Of a DNA stretch of 61,640 bases, positions 53,146-61,640 are shown in pieces. The notes beneath the pieces are model-generated. The model was given only the letters and a program-made list of their open reading frames with translations. It made no database searches and was not told where the DNA came from. The stretch covers positions 1 to 61,640 of the forward strand of contig JAGLWI010000011.1 in the NCBI GenBank assembly GCA_023133515.1, written 5' to 3'. The translations under genes and the position numbers were made by a program. Within the stretch, counting starts at the first letter, position 1; every line of letters begins with the position of its first letter. This DNA comes from Candidatus Babeliales bacterium (GTDB lineage: Bacteria; Babelota; Babeliae; Babelales; UASB340).

Positions 53146-54348
53146 TTAAAATATACTTTTAAACATTTTTTTATAAAAACTTTTTTCTTTATTATCTTCT
53201 TGAATATCTATTAAAATCATATTTTTTGGTTTTAATCCATTCTTTACTTCAAAATAATTTTCATCAGTTGTATCTACTTTTATAGCCTTTTCGATAAAGT
53301 TATTATTTTTAAGGGTCCAAACATATTTTATTGGATAAGATTCTTTGCTATTTTTTTCTATAGACTTTTTTCTTTTTTTTTCTATTGGACAAAATTCGTA
53401 TTTTAATTTTTTGGAAATCATTTTTAAAATTTGTGGATTTATTTGGAAGGCTTGGCTACTTATTGATAAACAATCTATGCATTTTGCAACCTTTATTTTT
53501 GCGTTTGCCGTCATACCAGGACGTAATAACATATTTTCATTATTAATATTAATGTAGGCTTTGTATGATAAAATTGGACCTTTGAATTGAGGGTTATGGC
53601 TTATTTTTCTAATTGTACCTTTAAATGTTTTATCGAGATAAGTTCCGACTGTAAATTTTACTTTTTGTCCAACTGTGATTTGTCCTATGTCGCTTTCATC
53701 AATATCTAATTTTGCTTCCATTTTGTTTATATCTTTTGCAATTACAAAAAGAACTGTTGCATCAAGATCTGTTGTTATTCTTTGTCCAATAGTTATTCCT
53801 ACCAAAACAATTACTCCATCTGTGGGTGCTTTTATTTTTGTATTTTCATACTCTATTTGATTAAATTTTAAATTTGCTTGTTTTATTTTTAGATCTGATT
53901 TGGTTTGTTTATAATTTCGTGTTATTTGTTCAAAAAAATCTTTTGATATTTGATTGGATTTGAAAAGTTCTTTTTGCCTTTTAAAGTAATTTTCTTGATA
54001 TTCCATTTCGGCTTTAATTTTTTCAAGTTCCCCCTCAGATTTTTGGATTTGTGTATCTTCTTTTCCATTGTTTATTAATGCAAGAAGTTGACCTTTTTTT
54101 ACAATATCATTTTCTTTAATAAATATCTTTTTTATGATTCCTGAAGTCAAACTTCCAATTTTTATATGATCTTTTATTTCCAAAATTCCTGTTGCATAAA
54201 CTGTTTGATATATTGTTCGTTTTTTAGGAAATTCAATTTTATAAGGTAATTTTTTTTGTGGAACAAAAAATTTTTTATAAAACCAGTATATACATAAGGA
54301 TAAAATGAGAAAAAATGATAGAAATGTTATAATTTTTTTCATTTTCAT
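53146..54348 (-). CDS. MacA-type membrane-fusion adaptor (copy 2)
   Basis: This 400-residue paralogue of the first adaptor has an N-terminal transmembrane helix (about 5-25) and a first lipoyl half (YATGILEIKDHIKIGSLTSGIIKKIFIKENDIVKKGQLLALIN). A helical hairpin with KEL..SNQISKDFFEQ follows, then a second lipoyl half (IKAPTDGVIVLVGITIGQR) and the beta-barrel block LDIDESDIGQITVGQKVKFTVGTYLDK. The hairpin marker SKQISKDLYEQ in copy 1 and SNQISKDFFEQ here shows common descent. It heads the second permease unit and probably docks on the TolC-like protein encoded at 55559-56806. Confidence 0.9.
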   Translation of the reverse strand: MKMKKIITFLSFFLILSLCIYWFYKKFFVPQKKLPYKIEFPKKRTIYQTVYATGILEIKDHIKIGSLTSGIIKKIFIKENDIVKKGQLLALINNGKEDTQIQKSEGELEKIKAEMEYQENYFKRQKELFKSNQISKDFFEQITRNYKQTKSDLKIKQANLKFNQIEYENTKIKAPTDGVIVLVGITIGQRITTDLDATVLFVIAKDINKMEAKLDIDESDIGQITVGQKVKFTVGTYLDKTFKGTIRKISHNPQFKGPILSYKAYININNENMLLRPGMTANAKIKVAKCIDCLSISSQAFQINPQILKMISKKLKYEFCPIEKKRKKSIEKNSKESYPIKYVWTLKNNNFIEKAIKVDTTDENYFEVKNGLKPKNMILIDIQEDNKEKSFYKKMFKSIF

Positions 54349-54561
54349 TTTAAATTCACTAGAGAAATTTTCGTCTGATTAAACTTAGCAACTTTTTATC
54401 AAAATTCCAAAATATTTCATTTTACACAATAAAATTGAGTGACGTTGATTTGTTTAGTTTTTATGTTTTATGAAAAAAATATTTTTTATTCACAAATCGA
54501 GATTTAAGTATTAAATATTATAAATAAATAATGGGAGACGAAGTATATACAAAGTAATCTT

Positions 54562-54593
54562 ATCATCCAATACTTTTAGTTTCATTGGATGGT
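54562..54593. terminator. Short hairpin, possible terminator
   Basis: CATCCAAT at 54564-54571 is inverted as ATTGGATG at 54584-54591, with two more weak pairs outside. It lies 38 bases beyond the stop of the minus-strand gene ending at 54629. There is no T-run on either strand directly after the stem, so termination is only possible, not shown. Confidence 0.35.
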
Positions 54594-54628
54594 AAAATTA
54601 ACTTTTTATTTATTTTGATACAATTTTT

Positions 54629-55456
54629 TTATTTATGAACTGTAGTTTTTAGTGAAGGTTTATTTTTATTTTTTTGTATATGATCTGTTACGACATTGTC
54701 TATATTATCAATTTGTTTTAAATTTATATTTTCTAGTATTTGTTGTAATTTTTTGTGAAATTCCTTTTTTTGTTGTTTAACAGGATCATCAACCAGATAG
54801 TTTATTAATAAGGCTCCAATTTCTACAATAGAATTTTCAATAAGTTTATCTATTGTTATGGAGGTAAGATGTGGAAGATGTTCTTTTATTTCGTTATCAA
54901 AGATATATTGTCGTAAATAACCTCCTCCTGTTCCAACAGCGCTGAAAAGCATGATCTTAAAAATTCTTTTAAAAATACCATCATCGTTTATTATTTTGTT
55001 GACTATTTCATTGATCAATTTTTCAATAATTATTTCTGTTAAAATTACGGTATATTCTTTTCTTTTGATATTATTAAAGAGATTTTTTTGTTGGTTTATT
55101 TTATTTTTGATGTATTCTTCAAATTTTGTTGCTCTTATATAACCGTTTAAAATGGCACTTAAGAGACTTTCTCTTTCTTGAATAGCTGAATGTAACATTT
55201 TATTTGATAATGAAGGAATATAAAATGAGAAACTTTTGTCTTTCGGATGATTAAATTGAATAACTTGAGGTTTTGTAAAATTAATTTGTGCTTCTGCCCA
55301 AATTTTATATTCTGTTGGAAAAATTTGATCTGTAATAATAAAAAGATTGTTTAGAAATATCAGATCGTGTATAGATTTTTTGTTTATCAAGGCGTTAGAA
55401 TTTTTCAAAATCAATGATGTCAAAAACACTAAAAAAATTAATCTTATTTTTTTCAT
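54629..55456 (-). CDS. Secreted protein of unknown function
   Basis: This 275-residue protein has a signal peptide (about residues 1-22). The body is mostly helical: SAIQERESLLSAILNGYIRATKFEEYIKNKINQQ, then TEIIIEKLINEIVNKIIND, a glycine-rich FSAVGTGGGYLRQYIF, and a Lys/Gln-rich coiled-coil-like tail. The glycine patch may be a tight turn between helices. No family is recognised. It stands between the exporter genes and the TolC-like gene on the same strand, so it could be functionally tied to export, but spacing of more than 100 bases on either side does not prove an operon. Confidence 0.65.
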   Translation of the reverse strand: MKKIRLIFLVFLTSLILKNSNALINKKSIHDLIFLNNLFIITDQIFPTEYKIWAEAQINFTKPQVIQFNHPKDKSFSFYIPSLSNKMLHSAIQERESLLSAILNGYIRATKFEEYIKNKINQQKNLFNNIKRKEYTVILTEIIIEKLINEIVNKIINDDGIFKRIFKIMLFSAVGTGGGYLRQYIFDNEIKEHLPHLTSITIDKLIENSIVEIGALLINYLVDDPVKQQKKEFHKKLQQILENINLKQIDNIDNVVTDHIQKNKNKPSLKTTVHK

Positions 55457-55558
55457 ACCAACTTTTTAACCTTAACATTCAACAGATATACCAATATCTT
55501 TAGCAAGATTCTATATGTTATAGGTATGTGTTTTTTTGTCAATAATGGTTTATGATTT

Positions 55559-56806
55559 TTAAATTTGGGGATATCCACAAGAATACATTAATTCACATTC
55601 TTTGATTGATAAATTGACTTTTATAGTAAGCCAATTAAATTTTTCTGTTTCCCAATTTAATCTAGTTTGTTCAAAATCTATTTGTGAAATTTCTCCTATG
55701 TCCAATTTAAGTTTCTGTAAATTGAGTTCATTTTTAGATTGAGCTAATCTGATATTTTTTGCTTTGAGTTGTTTTAAATATTGTAATAATTCATTATAAG
55801 CTTTTTTTATATCATATTTTGCTTGTTGAATATAGTAATTTTTTTCCATTAAGGCTTTTAATCTGTTTGCATTGGATTTTCTTGATTCGTAAAAATTGGT
55901 CCCACCATCGCTTATATTCCAACTTATATTGATTCCTATAGAGGCACTGGAAGTTCCTTCTCCTCTTCCTGCGTTTCCATTTATATTAAGATTTGGGAGG
56001 CAACTTTTTTTATAAAATTTTTTATTTTCTTCTTGTTGCTCAACTTCTTTTTGTTTTTGTTTTATCTCTTTTCTATTAGATATTCCTAGATTAATATAAT
56101 AATTCAGGTTTTTTAAAATTACTTTTTTTTTAGGGTTCCATACAAAATTTATTTTTTTATTGTTTTTAACTAATTGTTTTCCTATTAAAAATTCAAGTTC
56201 ATTTAGTGCATTGTTTAATTCATCTGTGTAAAGATATACAGTGGAAATATTTTGTGCATAAATAGCTGCTTGATTAAGCCAATCGTTTTTATTCAAAAGG
56301 TTTAATTTATTTTGATGTAATGATTTATTGAATGTATCTAAAGATGATTTGTTTAGTGATTTTATAAATTTGTTTTTCCTTTGAAGAAGCCAACTTTGTA
56401 AAAATGATGACTCAACCTGGAAACGTATTAAATCTTTATGAGTTTGCTTGTTATATTCAGTTATTGCGGTTCCTTTTTTAGCAATCTTATATTTTTCTAA
56501 CGGTCCTGCAAAACTGTAGACAAGTTGTGATGCTTCTATTGAAGTATTGCTGTGTAATCCTTTTGATCCTTTTGAATATGATTGAGAAGTTTTAAAATTG
56601 ACTTGTGGAAAGTATCCAGTCAAAGATCCTTTTTCGTTTTCTTTGCTTGCTTGAGTAGCAAATTTTTTTGCTTTCAAACTTGATTGATGTTTATATGCCA
56701 TTTTTACAGCTTGTTTAATTGTAAGTTTTATTTCGTTTTTATTTTTTATGGCATTTAAATTTTGAAATAATAGAATAAAAAAAGATATTTTTATAACATT
56801 TTTCAT
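55559..56806 (-). CDS. TolC-family outer-membrane efflux protein
   Basis: This 415-residue protein has a signal peptide (about 1-18) and the duplicated OEP structure. The first repeat has KLTIKQAVKMAYKHQSSLKAKKFATQASKENEKGSLTGYFPQVNFKTSQSY, then a long helix. The second has LGISNRKEIKQKQKEVEQQEENKKFYKKSCLPNLNINGNAGRGEGTSSASIGINISWNISDGG, then KSNANRLKALMEKNYYIQQAKYDIKKAYNELL. The polar strands plus coiled hairpins fit a trimeric outer-membrane channel reaching into the periplasm. It is the natural exit duct for the nearby MacAB-type pumps. It lies six bases after the heptosyltransferase stop and follows that gene in the same unit. Confidence 0.88.
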   Translation of the reverse strand: MKNVIKISFFILLFQNLNAIKNKNEIKLTIKQAVKMAYKHQSSLKAKKFATQASKENEKGSLTGYFPQVNFKTSQSYSKGSKGLHSNTSIEASQLVYSFAGPLEKYKIAKKGTAITEYNKQTHKDLIRFQVESSFLQSWLLQRKNKFIKSLNKSSLDTFNKSLHQNKLNLLNKNDWLNQAAIYAQNISTVYLYTDELNNALNELEFLIGKQLVKNNKKINFVWNPKKKVILKNLNYYINLGISNRKEIKQKQKEVEQQEENKKFYKKSCLPNLNINGNAGRGEGTSSASIGINISWNISDGGTNFYESRKSNANRLKALMEKNYYIQQAKYDIKKAYNELLQYLKQLKAKNIRLAQSKNELNLQKLKLDIGEISQIDFEQTRLNWETEKFNWLTIKVNLSIKECELMYSCGYPQI

Positions 56807-56811
56807 GTTTT

Positions 56812-57903
56812 TTATCCATTCAAAAAATTTAAGATTTCTTTGTATAACATTTCTGGAGATAGTTTATACATACAATTTGTTTTGGTGCCAGTTTTTTTAT
56901 TATTTTTCCAAATTGAGCTATGGTTTTTTTTGTAAAGATGTGGGCATTTGATTTGAATTGCGTTTTTAATATTTTGAGTGAAAATGAAAGGACCGTGTTT
57001 TTTTGCGAGGGTTGGGCCAAATATTCCTATCGCATTTTTTTCTAAAAAATCTGCTATATGAAGTAAGCCAGTATCTGGTGCGACAATTAGTGATGATTTT
57101 GATACTAAATAGCAGATTGATAAAAGATTCCATTTTGGAGCGAGATAAATGTTTAGATTTTTTTCTTTTATATATCTAGCCAAGTTTTTAGATTGATCTC
57201 CAAAATCTTTTCCTACCAAAACAAAAGAATAAAAAGATTTAGCGATATTGTTTTTTGATAACATTTTTAATAAAGTTTGCCAGTTGTTTTGTGGCCAGTG
57301 TTTTGATGGCCAGGTGGTATTTGGTGCAAGAATGATAAATTTGTTAATTTTTTTCTTTTTCAACCAAAATTCTACTTCCAATTTATTTTGTTTTGTAAAA
57401 TTTAATTGAAAGTAATTTTTTAATTTTGAGATTGATAGACATTGTGAAGTATTAATTTTTTCTTGTAATAACATTTGAGATGCTAAAGCAAGATTTTTTT
57501 GAATAATATTTGTGTATATAGGAATAATATGTTTTGAGTTAAAAAATGAAGTGAATCCAACTTTTGAATTTTTTGAATCAAAACCATATTTTGTTCCTTT
57601 TAAAAAAAGAGATAGAATTGATGTTTTTACAATTCCTTGAAAATCTAAGATTGCAGACCATTTTACAAGTCTTATTTCTTTTAAAATTTTTAATGTAGGA
57701 TTCCAATTTTTAGGATATAGAAAATTATCAGGTAAGATCCAAACCTTTTGAAGAAATGGTTGATTCAGAAGTATACTGGCTACTTTTTTTTGAACTACCC
57801 AGCTTATTTTTGCTTGTGGACAGCTTTTTTTTATTAGAAAGATTGCTGGAAGGGTGTGAATAACATCTCCAATTGATGAGACACGTAATATTAATATATT
57901 CAT
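56812..57903 (-). CDS. LPS heptosyltransferase (glycosyltransferase family 9)
   Basis: This 363-residue GT-B fold enzyme begins MNILILRVSSIGDVIHTLPA, the hallmark of heptosyltransferases (RxSSxGDVxH). It continues with WVVQKKVASIL, the sugar-nucleotide-binding APNTTWPSKHWPQNNWQTLLKML and, near the end, SSLIVAPDTGLLHIADFLEKNAIGIFGPT, which contains the conserved DTGxxH loop. It should add L,D- or D,D-heptose from ADP-heptose to Kdo or inner-core heptose, WaaC-like. HldE, encoded in this window, makes the donor. The gene immediately precedes the TolC-like gene. Which heptose position it fills is not decided by the sequence. Confidence 0.92.
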   Translation of the reverse strand: MNILILRVSSIGDVIHTLPAIFLIKKSCPQAKISWVVQKKVASILLNQPFLQKVWILPDNFLYPKNWNPTLKILKEIRLVKWSAILDFQGIVKTSILSLFLKGTKYGFDSKNSKVGFTSFFNSKHIIPIYTNIIQKNLALASQMLLQEKINTSQCLSISKLKNYFQLNFTKQNKLEVEFWLKKKKINKFIILAPNTTWPSKHWPQNNWQTLLKMLSKNNIAKSFYSFVLVGKDFGDQSKNLARYIKEKNLNIYLAPKWNLLSICYLVSKSSLIVAPDTGLLHIADFLEKNAIGIFGPTLAKKHGPFIFTQNIKNAIQIKCPHLYKKNHSSIWKNNKKTGTKTNCMYKLSPEMLYKEILNFLNG

Positions 57904-58104
57904 TTAATGACGTTTTTGTAAATTTAGGTTAGTTTGTTTTTATTTATAAGCCATAACTTTTAGCGTAAGTTTATCCTTATATCATATCAGAAAATTTTGC
58001 GTATTTAAGTTTATAATGGCTAAGGAGATGTTTTAATGTTGGCAAATTTGAAATGTTGTTTTAAGTATAATTATGAGAAGAAACATTTTTTAGGAGAGAA
58101 TGTG

Positions 58105-60900
58105 ATGATTGATTTAAAATATAAATTGATATTGTTTGTGGTTTCTTTATCTCTTGTTTTATTTGTTCTTTTTAAATATAATTTTTTTATTCTTGAACGA
58201 AAAAAGATAAATGGTAAGCCACTTTTTAAAAAAGGATTAGAATTTACAATGGATAAACAAAAAATTAGAAAAGTTAAATTAGAAAATGGGATGACCATAT
58301 TGGTTTTTAAAAATGAGGCAACACCAAAAGTTTTGTTACAAATTGCTTACGATGTTGGTTCTTGGGTTGAGCATGTTGGTGAGAGAGGTCTTGCTCATTT
58401 GATTGAACATATGATATTTAAAGGGACCAAAAAACTTTCTGAGGGGGATATTGATGCTATTTCAAGAAAATATGGTGCAACTTTTAATGCTTTTACAGGA
58501 AAAGATATAACAAGTTATTATTTTGAAGTAAACAAAAATAATTGGCATCCTTTTGTTACTATTTTGGCAGATTGCATGCAGAATGCACGTTTTGAGTCTC
58601 AACATTTGGCATCAGAATTTAAAACAGTTATACAAGAACTTAAATTATATAAGGATAGACATTGGTCTCGTATGTTAGAAAAGGCTTATGAGATAAGTTA
58701 TCCTTCTAATCATCCTTATCATTTTCCAATAATTGGTTATAAAGAAGATTTGGTGAGTTTGACAGCTCAGAATTTGAAAAAATTTTATAAAAAATATTAT
58801 GGACCAGAGCGAGCAACTCTTTTTATTGTAGGAGATGTTGATATTGATCAGGCTGTAGATATTGCCAGGCAAAATTTTGCGGATATTAAAATTGAAAATG
58901 ATCTTGAAATAAATTATGACAAATTTAAGAAAGATAAATTCCCAGACATTTTTCAAGGATTAATTAAAAATCAAACTAGTATTTATGAGGAAGTTAAAAA
59001 AGAGCAGCTTGGATTTTATTGGTTGATTCCTGGTTTGAAAGAGAAAAATGATGTCCTTGTTTCAGTTGTAGAATTTATTTTGGGGCAGGGGGAAGGTTCG
59101 CGACTTTATCGTAGATTGGTAGAAGAAGAAAAGGTTGCAGTTGCTGTTGTTGCAATGGCTGATCAGTTGGTTGAATCAGGTATATTTTTAATATTGGTTG
59201 AACCGGTTGATGGTAAGGCTGACATGTGTCAAAAAATTGTAAAAGAGGAATTAGATAAATTAATTGCACAAGGAGTAAGTTCTGACGATTTAAATAAGAT
59301 GATAAGGTCTAGAGGAAGAGAATTTTCCCAAAGGTTGCAAAGTCTTTCAAATTTTACTTATGAGTGGTTGCAGTCTTATATTTCTACGAAAGATGAATTC
59401 GATATTTTTGAAAAAGTAAACAGATTTGTGCAAATTAATTCAGAACAAATTCAATCTTTTGTAAAAAGTTATTTAGATCCATTTTTAATTAATAGAATAG
59501 AGGTTTTACCGTTACCTGAAGATAAAAAAGAAATTTGGCAAAAGGCAAAAGAGGAGTCTGAAAAATTGGATCTTGAGATTTTGCAGAGTCACCAGAGAAC
59601 AGAACCTTTAGAAGAACCAAAATTTGTAAAAACTCTTCCTGATCCAAATCCTATGGATTTTTCTTATCCAAAACCTGATTTGACATTTGAATTGGATAAT
59701 GGATTGACGGTTATTTTAGAAAAAAATGGTCAATGGCCAATATTGAATATGAAATGTAGATTTAAACATGCAAGTTTTTTTGCAGAAGCGAAGGATGGAA
59801 TTCTTGTGGATTTTATGATGTCCAATCTTATGGAGGGTTCTTCATCATATTCTAAAAATGATAATGTTGATTTTTTTGAAAGGTTTGGTGCAGGTTATTC
59901 GTTTGATTCTTTTGGTGGATCGGTTTCCTCTTTGAATGAATGTTATAAGGATGTTTTTGAGAGATTTTTTTGCATATTAACGGAGCCTGTATTTCCATCT
60001 ACTCAGATGGAAAAAATAAAAAATATTAATATTGATGTTTTTCAAAGACGAAAAGATTCTAATACAACCATGGCGATTCGATTGATTAAAAATTTGATAT
60101 ACAAAAGTCATCCTTATGATTGGACTTTTGATGACGCAATTGATTTGATAAAAAATGGTACTGTTGAAAAATTAAAATCTTTACATTCAAAATATGTAAA
60201 TCCATGCAACATGATTTTAACAGTTGTTGGTTGTTTTGATTTAAATGAGATGAAGAATAATATAATCAAGATTTTTGGTGATTGGAAGAAAGGTGAATGC
60301 CAAACAGTTGAATATCCTGAAAGTAAATTTGATCCAGAAAAGAAAGTTGATCATTTTATGTTGCGAGATCAGGTTGTATTGGCTTTTGGAAGACCATCCG
60401 AGATTGATGTTTATCATCCAGATTTAGTACCAGTAAAGCTTCTTGATTTTATCTCTTTTTCTTCTTTGGGATCTAGGTTATATAAATTAAGAGAACGCAC
60501 TGGACTTTTTTATGCAGCTTCTGGGTCATTTGCTGAAGGTGCAAGTAGAGAACATGGTTTTGATTATGTTGGTGCGATTTTAACTTTAGATAAAGTTGAT
60601 TTTGCACAAAAAGAGATTTTGAACACTATTGATGAAATTGGTAAGAACGGAGTAAAAAAATATGAATTAGATGCTGCAAGACAACAGTATTTTAAAGCTC
60701 TTATTGATTTTACTTCAAGTAATGAGGCGATATCTTCTATGTTTTCAATTCTTCAATCGCTTGGTCTTGGATTTGATTATTATGATAAAGTTTTAAAACG
60801 AGTACAAACTATTTCTCTTGAAGAGTTAAATCAAATAGCTAAAAAATATTTTGTTTCAAAAGATATGACAAGAGTGAGAGTTGGAAGGATTGGAAAGTAG
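58105..60900 (+). CDS. M16 family zinc metalloprotease with two peptidase domains
   Basis: The start is at the ATG at 58105, six bases after AGGAGAG; longer frames lack a site. The 931-residue protein has an N-terminal transmembrane or signal segment (about 7-28), so it acts outside the cytoplasm. The first M16 domain has the inverted zinc motif HLIEH (His98, Glu101, His102), and the third ligand Glu178 in VIQELK lies 75 residues on. The M16 fold continues with FYKKYYGPERATLFIVGDVD. The second half (from about residue 520) repeats the fold: LTFELDNGLTVILEKNGQWPILNMK..., with no HxxEH, as expected for the non-catalytic partner domain. It resembles PqqL- or YhjJ-type exported proteases. It probably trims peptides in the periplasm. 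Confidence 0.9.
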   Translation: MIDLKYKLILFVVSLSLVLFVLFKYNFFILERKKINGKPLFKKGLEFTMDKQKIRKVKLENGMTILVFKNEATPKVLLQIAYDVGSWVEHVGERGLAHLIEHMIFKGTKKLSEGDIDAISRKYGATFNAFTGKDITSYYFEVNKNNWHPFVTILADCMQNARFESQHLASEFKTVIQELKLYKDRHWSRMLEKAYEISYPSNHPYHFPIIGYKEDLVSLTAQNLKKFYKKYYGPERATLFIVGDVDIDQAVDIARQNFADIKIENDLEINYDKFKKDKFPDIFQGLIKNQTSIYEEVKKEQLGFYWLIPGLKEKNDVLVSVVEFILGQGEGSRLYRRLVEEEKVAVAVVAMADQLVESGIFLILVEPVDGKADMCQKIVKEELDKLIAQGVSSDDLNKMIRSRGREFSQRLQSLSNFTYEWLQSYISTKDEFDIFEKVNRFVQINSEQIQSFVKSYLDPFLINRIEVLPLPEDKKEIWQKAKEESEKLDLEILQSHQRTEPLEEPKFVKTLPDPNPMDFSYPKPDLTFELDNGLTVILEKNGQWPILNMKCRFKHASFFAEAKDGILVDFMMSNLMEGSSSYSKNDNVDFFERFGAGYSFDSFGGSVSSLNECYKDVFERFFCILTEPVFPSTQMEKIKNINIDVFQRRKDSNTTMAIRLIKNLIYKSHPYDWTFDDAIDLIKNGTVEKLKSLHSKYVNPCNMILTVVGCFDLNEMKNNIIKIFGDWKKGECQTVEYPESKFDPEKKVDHFMLRDQVVLAFGRPSEIDVYHPDLVPVKLLDFISFSSLGSRLYKLRERTGLFYAASGSFAEGASREHGFDYVGAILTLDKVDFAQKEILNTIDEIGKNGVKKYELDAARQQYFKALIDFTSSNEAISSMFSILQSLGLGFDYYDKVLKRVQTISLEELNQIAKKYFVSKDMTRVRVGRIGK

Positions 60901-61089
60901 ATTTTACTTTTTAAAATAATTTATTAAACATTCTTTTATTTGTTCAAAGATTAGATTTGGTGATTGTTTATATACAAAAATAATAGAATTTATAGGTTAA
61001 AAAAAACATTTCATAATTATTGGCAAATTTTGAGCAAGATTTTATGTTTTTAGATTATTAAGAAGCTTTATTTGATAAGGAGAAAGAAT

Positions 61090-61640
61090 ATGAATTTTTT
61101 CAGAAAAAATTTGTTATATATCGTTTTGTTTGTAATCCGAAGCTTTTGTGTGGGCTTATTTCTTGTTTTTGTTACAAGTGATCTCCAGGCAATAGGTGTT
61201 AAAAATCTTAAAGGCACAACGCTTGAGTTTAGTGAAGAATTTAAAAATCGATGTGTAAATGTAGCCGTTGAAAAAATGGCTGATGATATTGGAAAAAAGG
61301 AGCGAGGAAATAAAATTTTAGGGCTTTTAGAAATAGTGAGTCAAGGATTTTCAACAGGAGCATTGTGGTGGGAAAGTGATTTGCTTAAAAAATATTTTGT
61401 TTTTGGGGAAGAAAAAGATAATACGATAAAACTCATACAAAGTTTATTTCATTTTGTGCAAGGTAGTTTTGGAGTCACGGGTTATCCAGCATATACGGCA
61501 TATCATATTTCAGCCGAGCTTATGGGTAAAATTGTTGGGAGGTTGCTGACGGCTTATGTGTGTGGGGAGAAAGTAGATAGAAATCAAATTTCTGAGTTGA
61601 TAAATAGTGATAGAGATTTTAGAGATTCTTTAAAAAAAAC
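61090..61640 (+). CDS. Secreted protein, 5' part only
   Basis: A frame opens at the ATG at 61090 after AAGGAGAAAG and runs to the window's end without a stop, giving 183 codons so far. A basic start followed by about 25 hydrophobic residues (LLYIVLFVIRSFCVGLFLVFVTSD) marks a signal peptide or anchor with cleavage near LQA. The mature part has TLEFSEEFKNRCVNVAVEKMADDIGKKERG and FHFVQGSFGVTGYPAYTAYHISAELMGKI. No family is recognised. It is probably another lineage-specific exported protein; the C-terminus is missing. Confidence 0.75.
   Translation, partial: MNFFRKNLLYIVLFVIRSFCVGLFLVFVTSDLQAIGVKNLKGTTLEFSEEFKNRCVNVAVEKMADDIGKKERGNKILGLLEIVSQGFSTGALWWESDLLKKYFVFGEEKDNTIKLIQSLFHFVQGSFGVTGYPAYTAYHISAELMGKIVGRLLTAYVCGEKVDRNQISELINSDRDFRDSLKK

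Overview
The window is a strongly AT-rich, gene-dense stretch of a bacterial chromosome with an outer membrane. It carries LPS heptose genes (an HldE-type kinase/nucleotidyltransferase and a heptosyltransferase), an LptF/G-type permease, a TolC-like outer-membrane channel, MacAB-type exporters and HtrA. About seventeen of the proteins are signal-peptide-bearing with no recognisable housekeeping role, including leucine-rich-repeat, HAD/DUF2608, nuclease-like and coiled-coil proteins. This mix of low G+C, LRR and many lineage-specific exported proteins, GTG/TTG starts and a reduced, mosaic metabolism fits an obligately host-associated bacterium such as Candidatus Dependentiae (TM6/Babeliae). That placement is inference from gene content; no rRNA gene is present to confirm it.

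Layout. 1-6.6 kb is an accessory block of exported proteins: a HEAT-like fragment, a probable secreted PD-(D/E)XK nuclease, a DUF2608 HAD phosphatase-like protein, a degenerate Nudix protein followed by a short Nudix/Idi-like remnant, an unknown protein, and two tandem paralogues sharing a YHGQKREF motif. 6.7-12.2 kb holds a ferritin-like protein and a SagB-type nitroreductase, then a DUF378 protein, grpE, pssA, an HtrA protease and tlyA. 12.3-14.8 kb has an LRR protein with recent 69-bp DNA repeats, a MITE-like nested inverted repeat and another exported protein. 14.9-18 kb (minus strand) is lptF/G - DUF502 - glmM.

18-31 kb contains a LysE exporter, a pilin-like anchored protein, the polyamine pair speE-speH (speH encodes two tandem AdoMetDC-like domains, the second apparently inactive), a UvrD/PcrA helicase, dcd-thyX for thymidylate supply, an endonuclease IV and a phosphomannomutase. 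31-35.4 kb carries serS, a DUF58/DUF4381-like pair, a HemW-like radical SAM protein and a PPOX flavoprotein. 35.5-39 kb is a pair of related secreted coiled-coil proteins, one with a 72-bp tandem repeat.

39-48.6 kb holds tRNA-Leu (anticodon read as AAG), secD with no secF behind it, tRNA-Met, plsY, an archaeal-type ATP-dependent DNA ligase, a hexulose-phosphate-synthase-like enzyme, hldE and rsmG. 48.7-57.9 kb (minus strand) is an envelope export region: two MacB-type permeases and two MacA-type adaptors but only one ATPase, then a TolC-like protein and a heptosyltransferase. The right end has a two-domain M16 protease and the start of another secreted protein.

No prophage, insertion sequence, CRISPR array, rRNA or replication origin was seen. 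The most unusual items are the secreted nuclease-like protein, the tandem YHGQKREF proteins, the tandem-domain AdoMet decarboxylase, the exporter locus with a single ATPase, and the coiled-coil pair.
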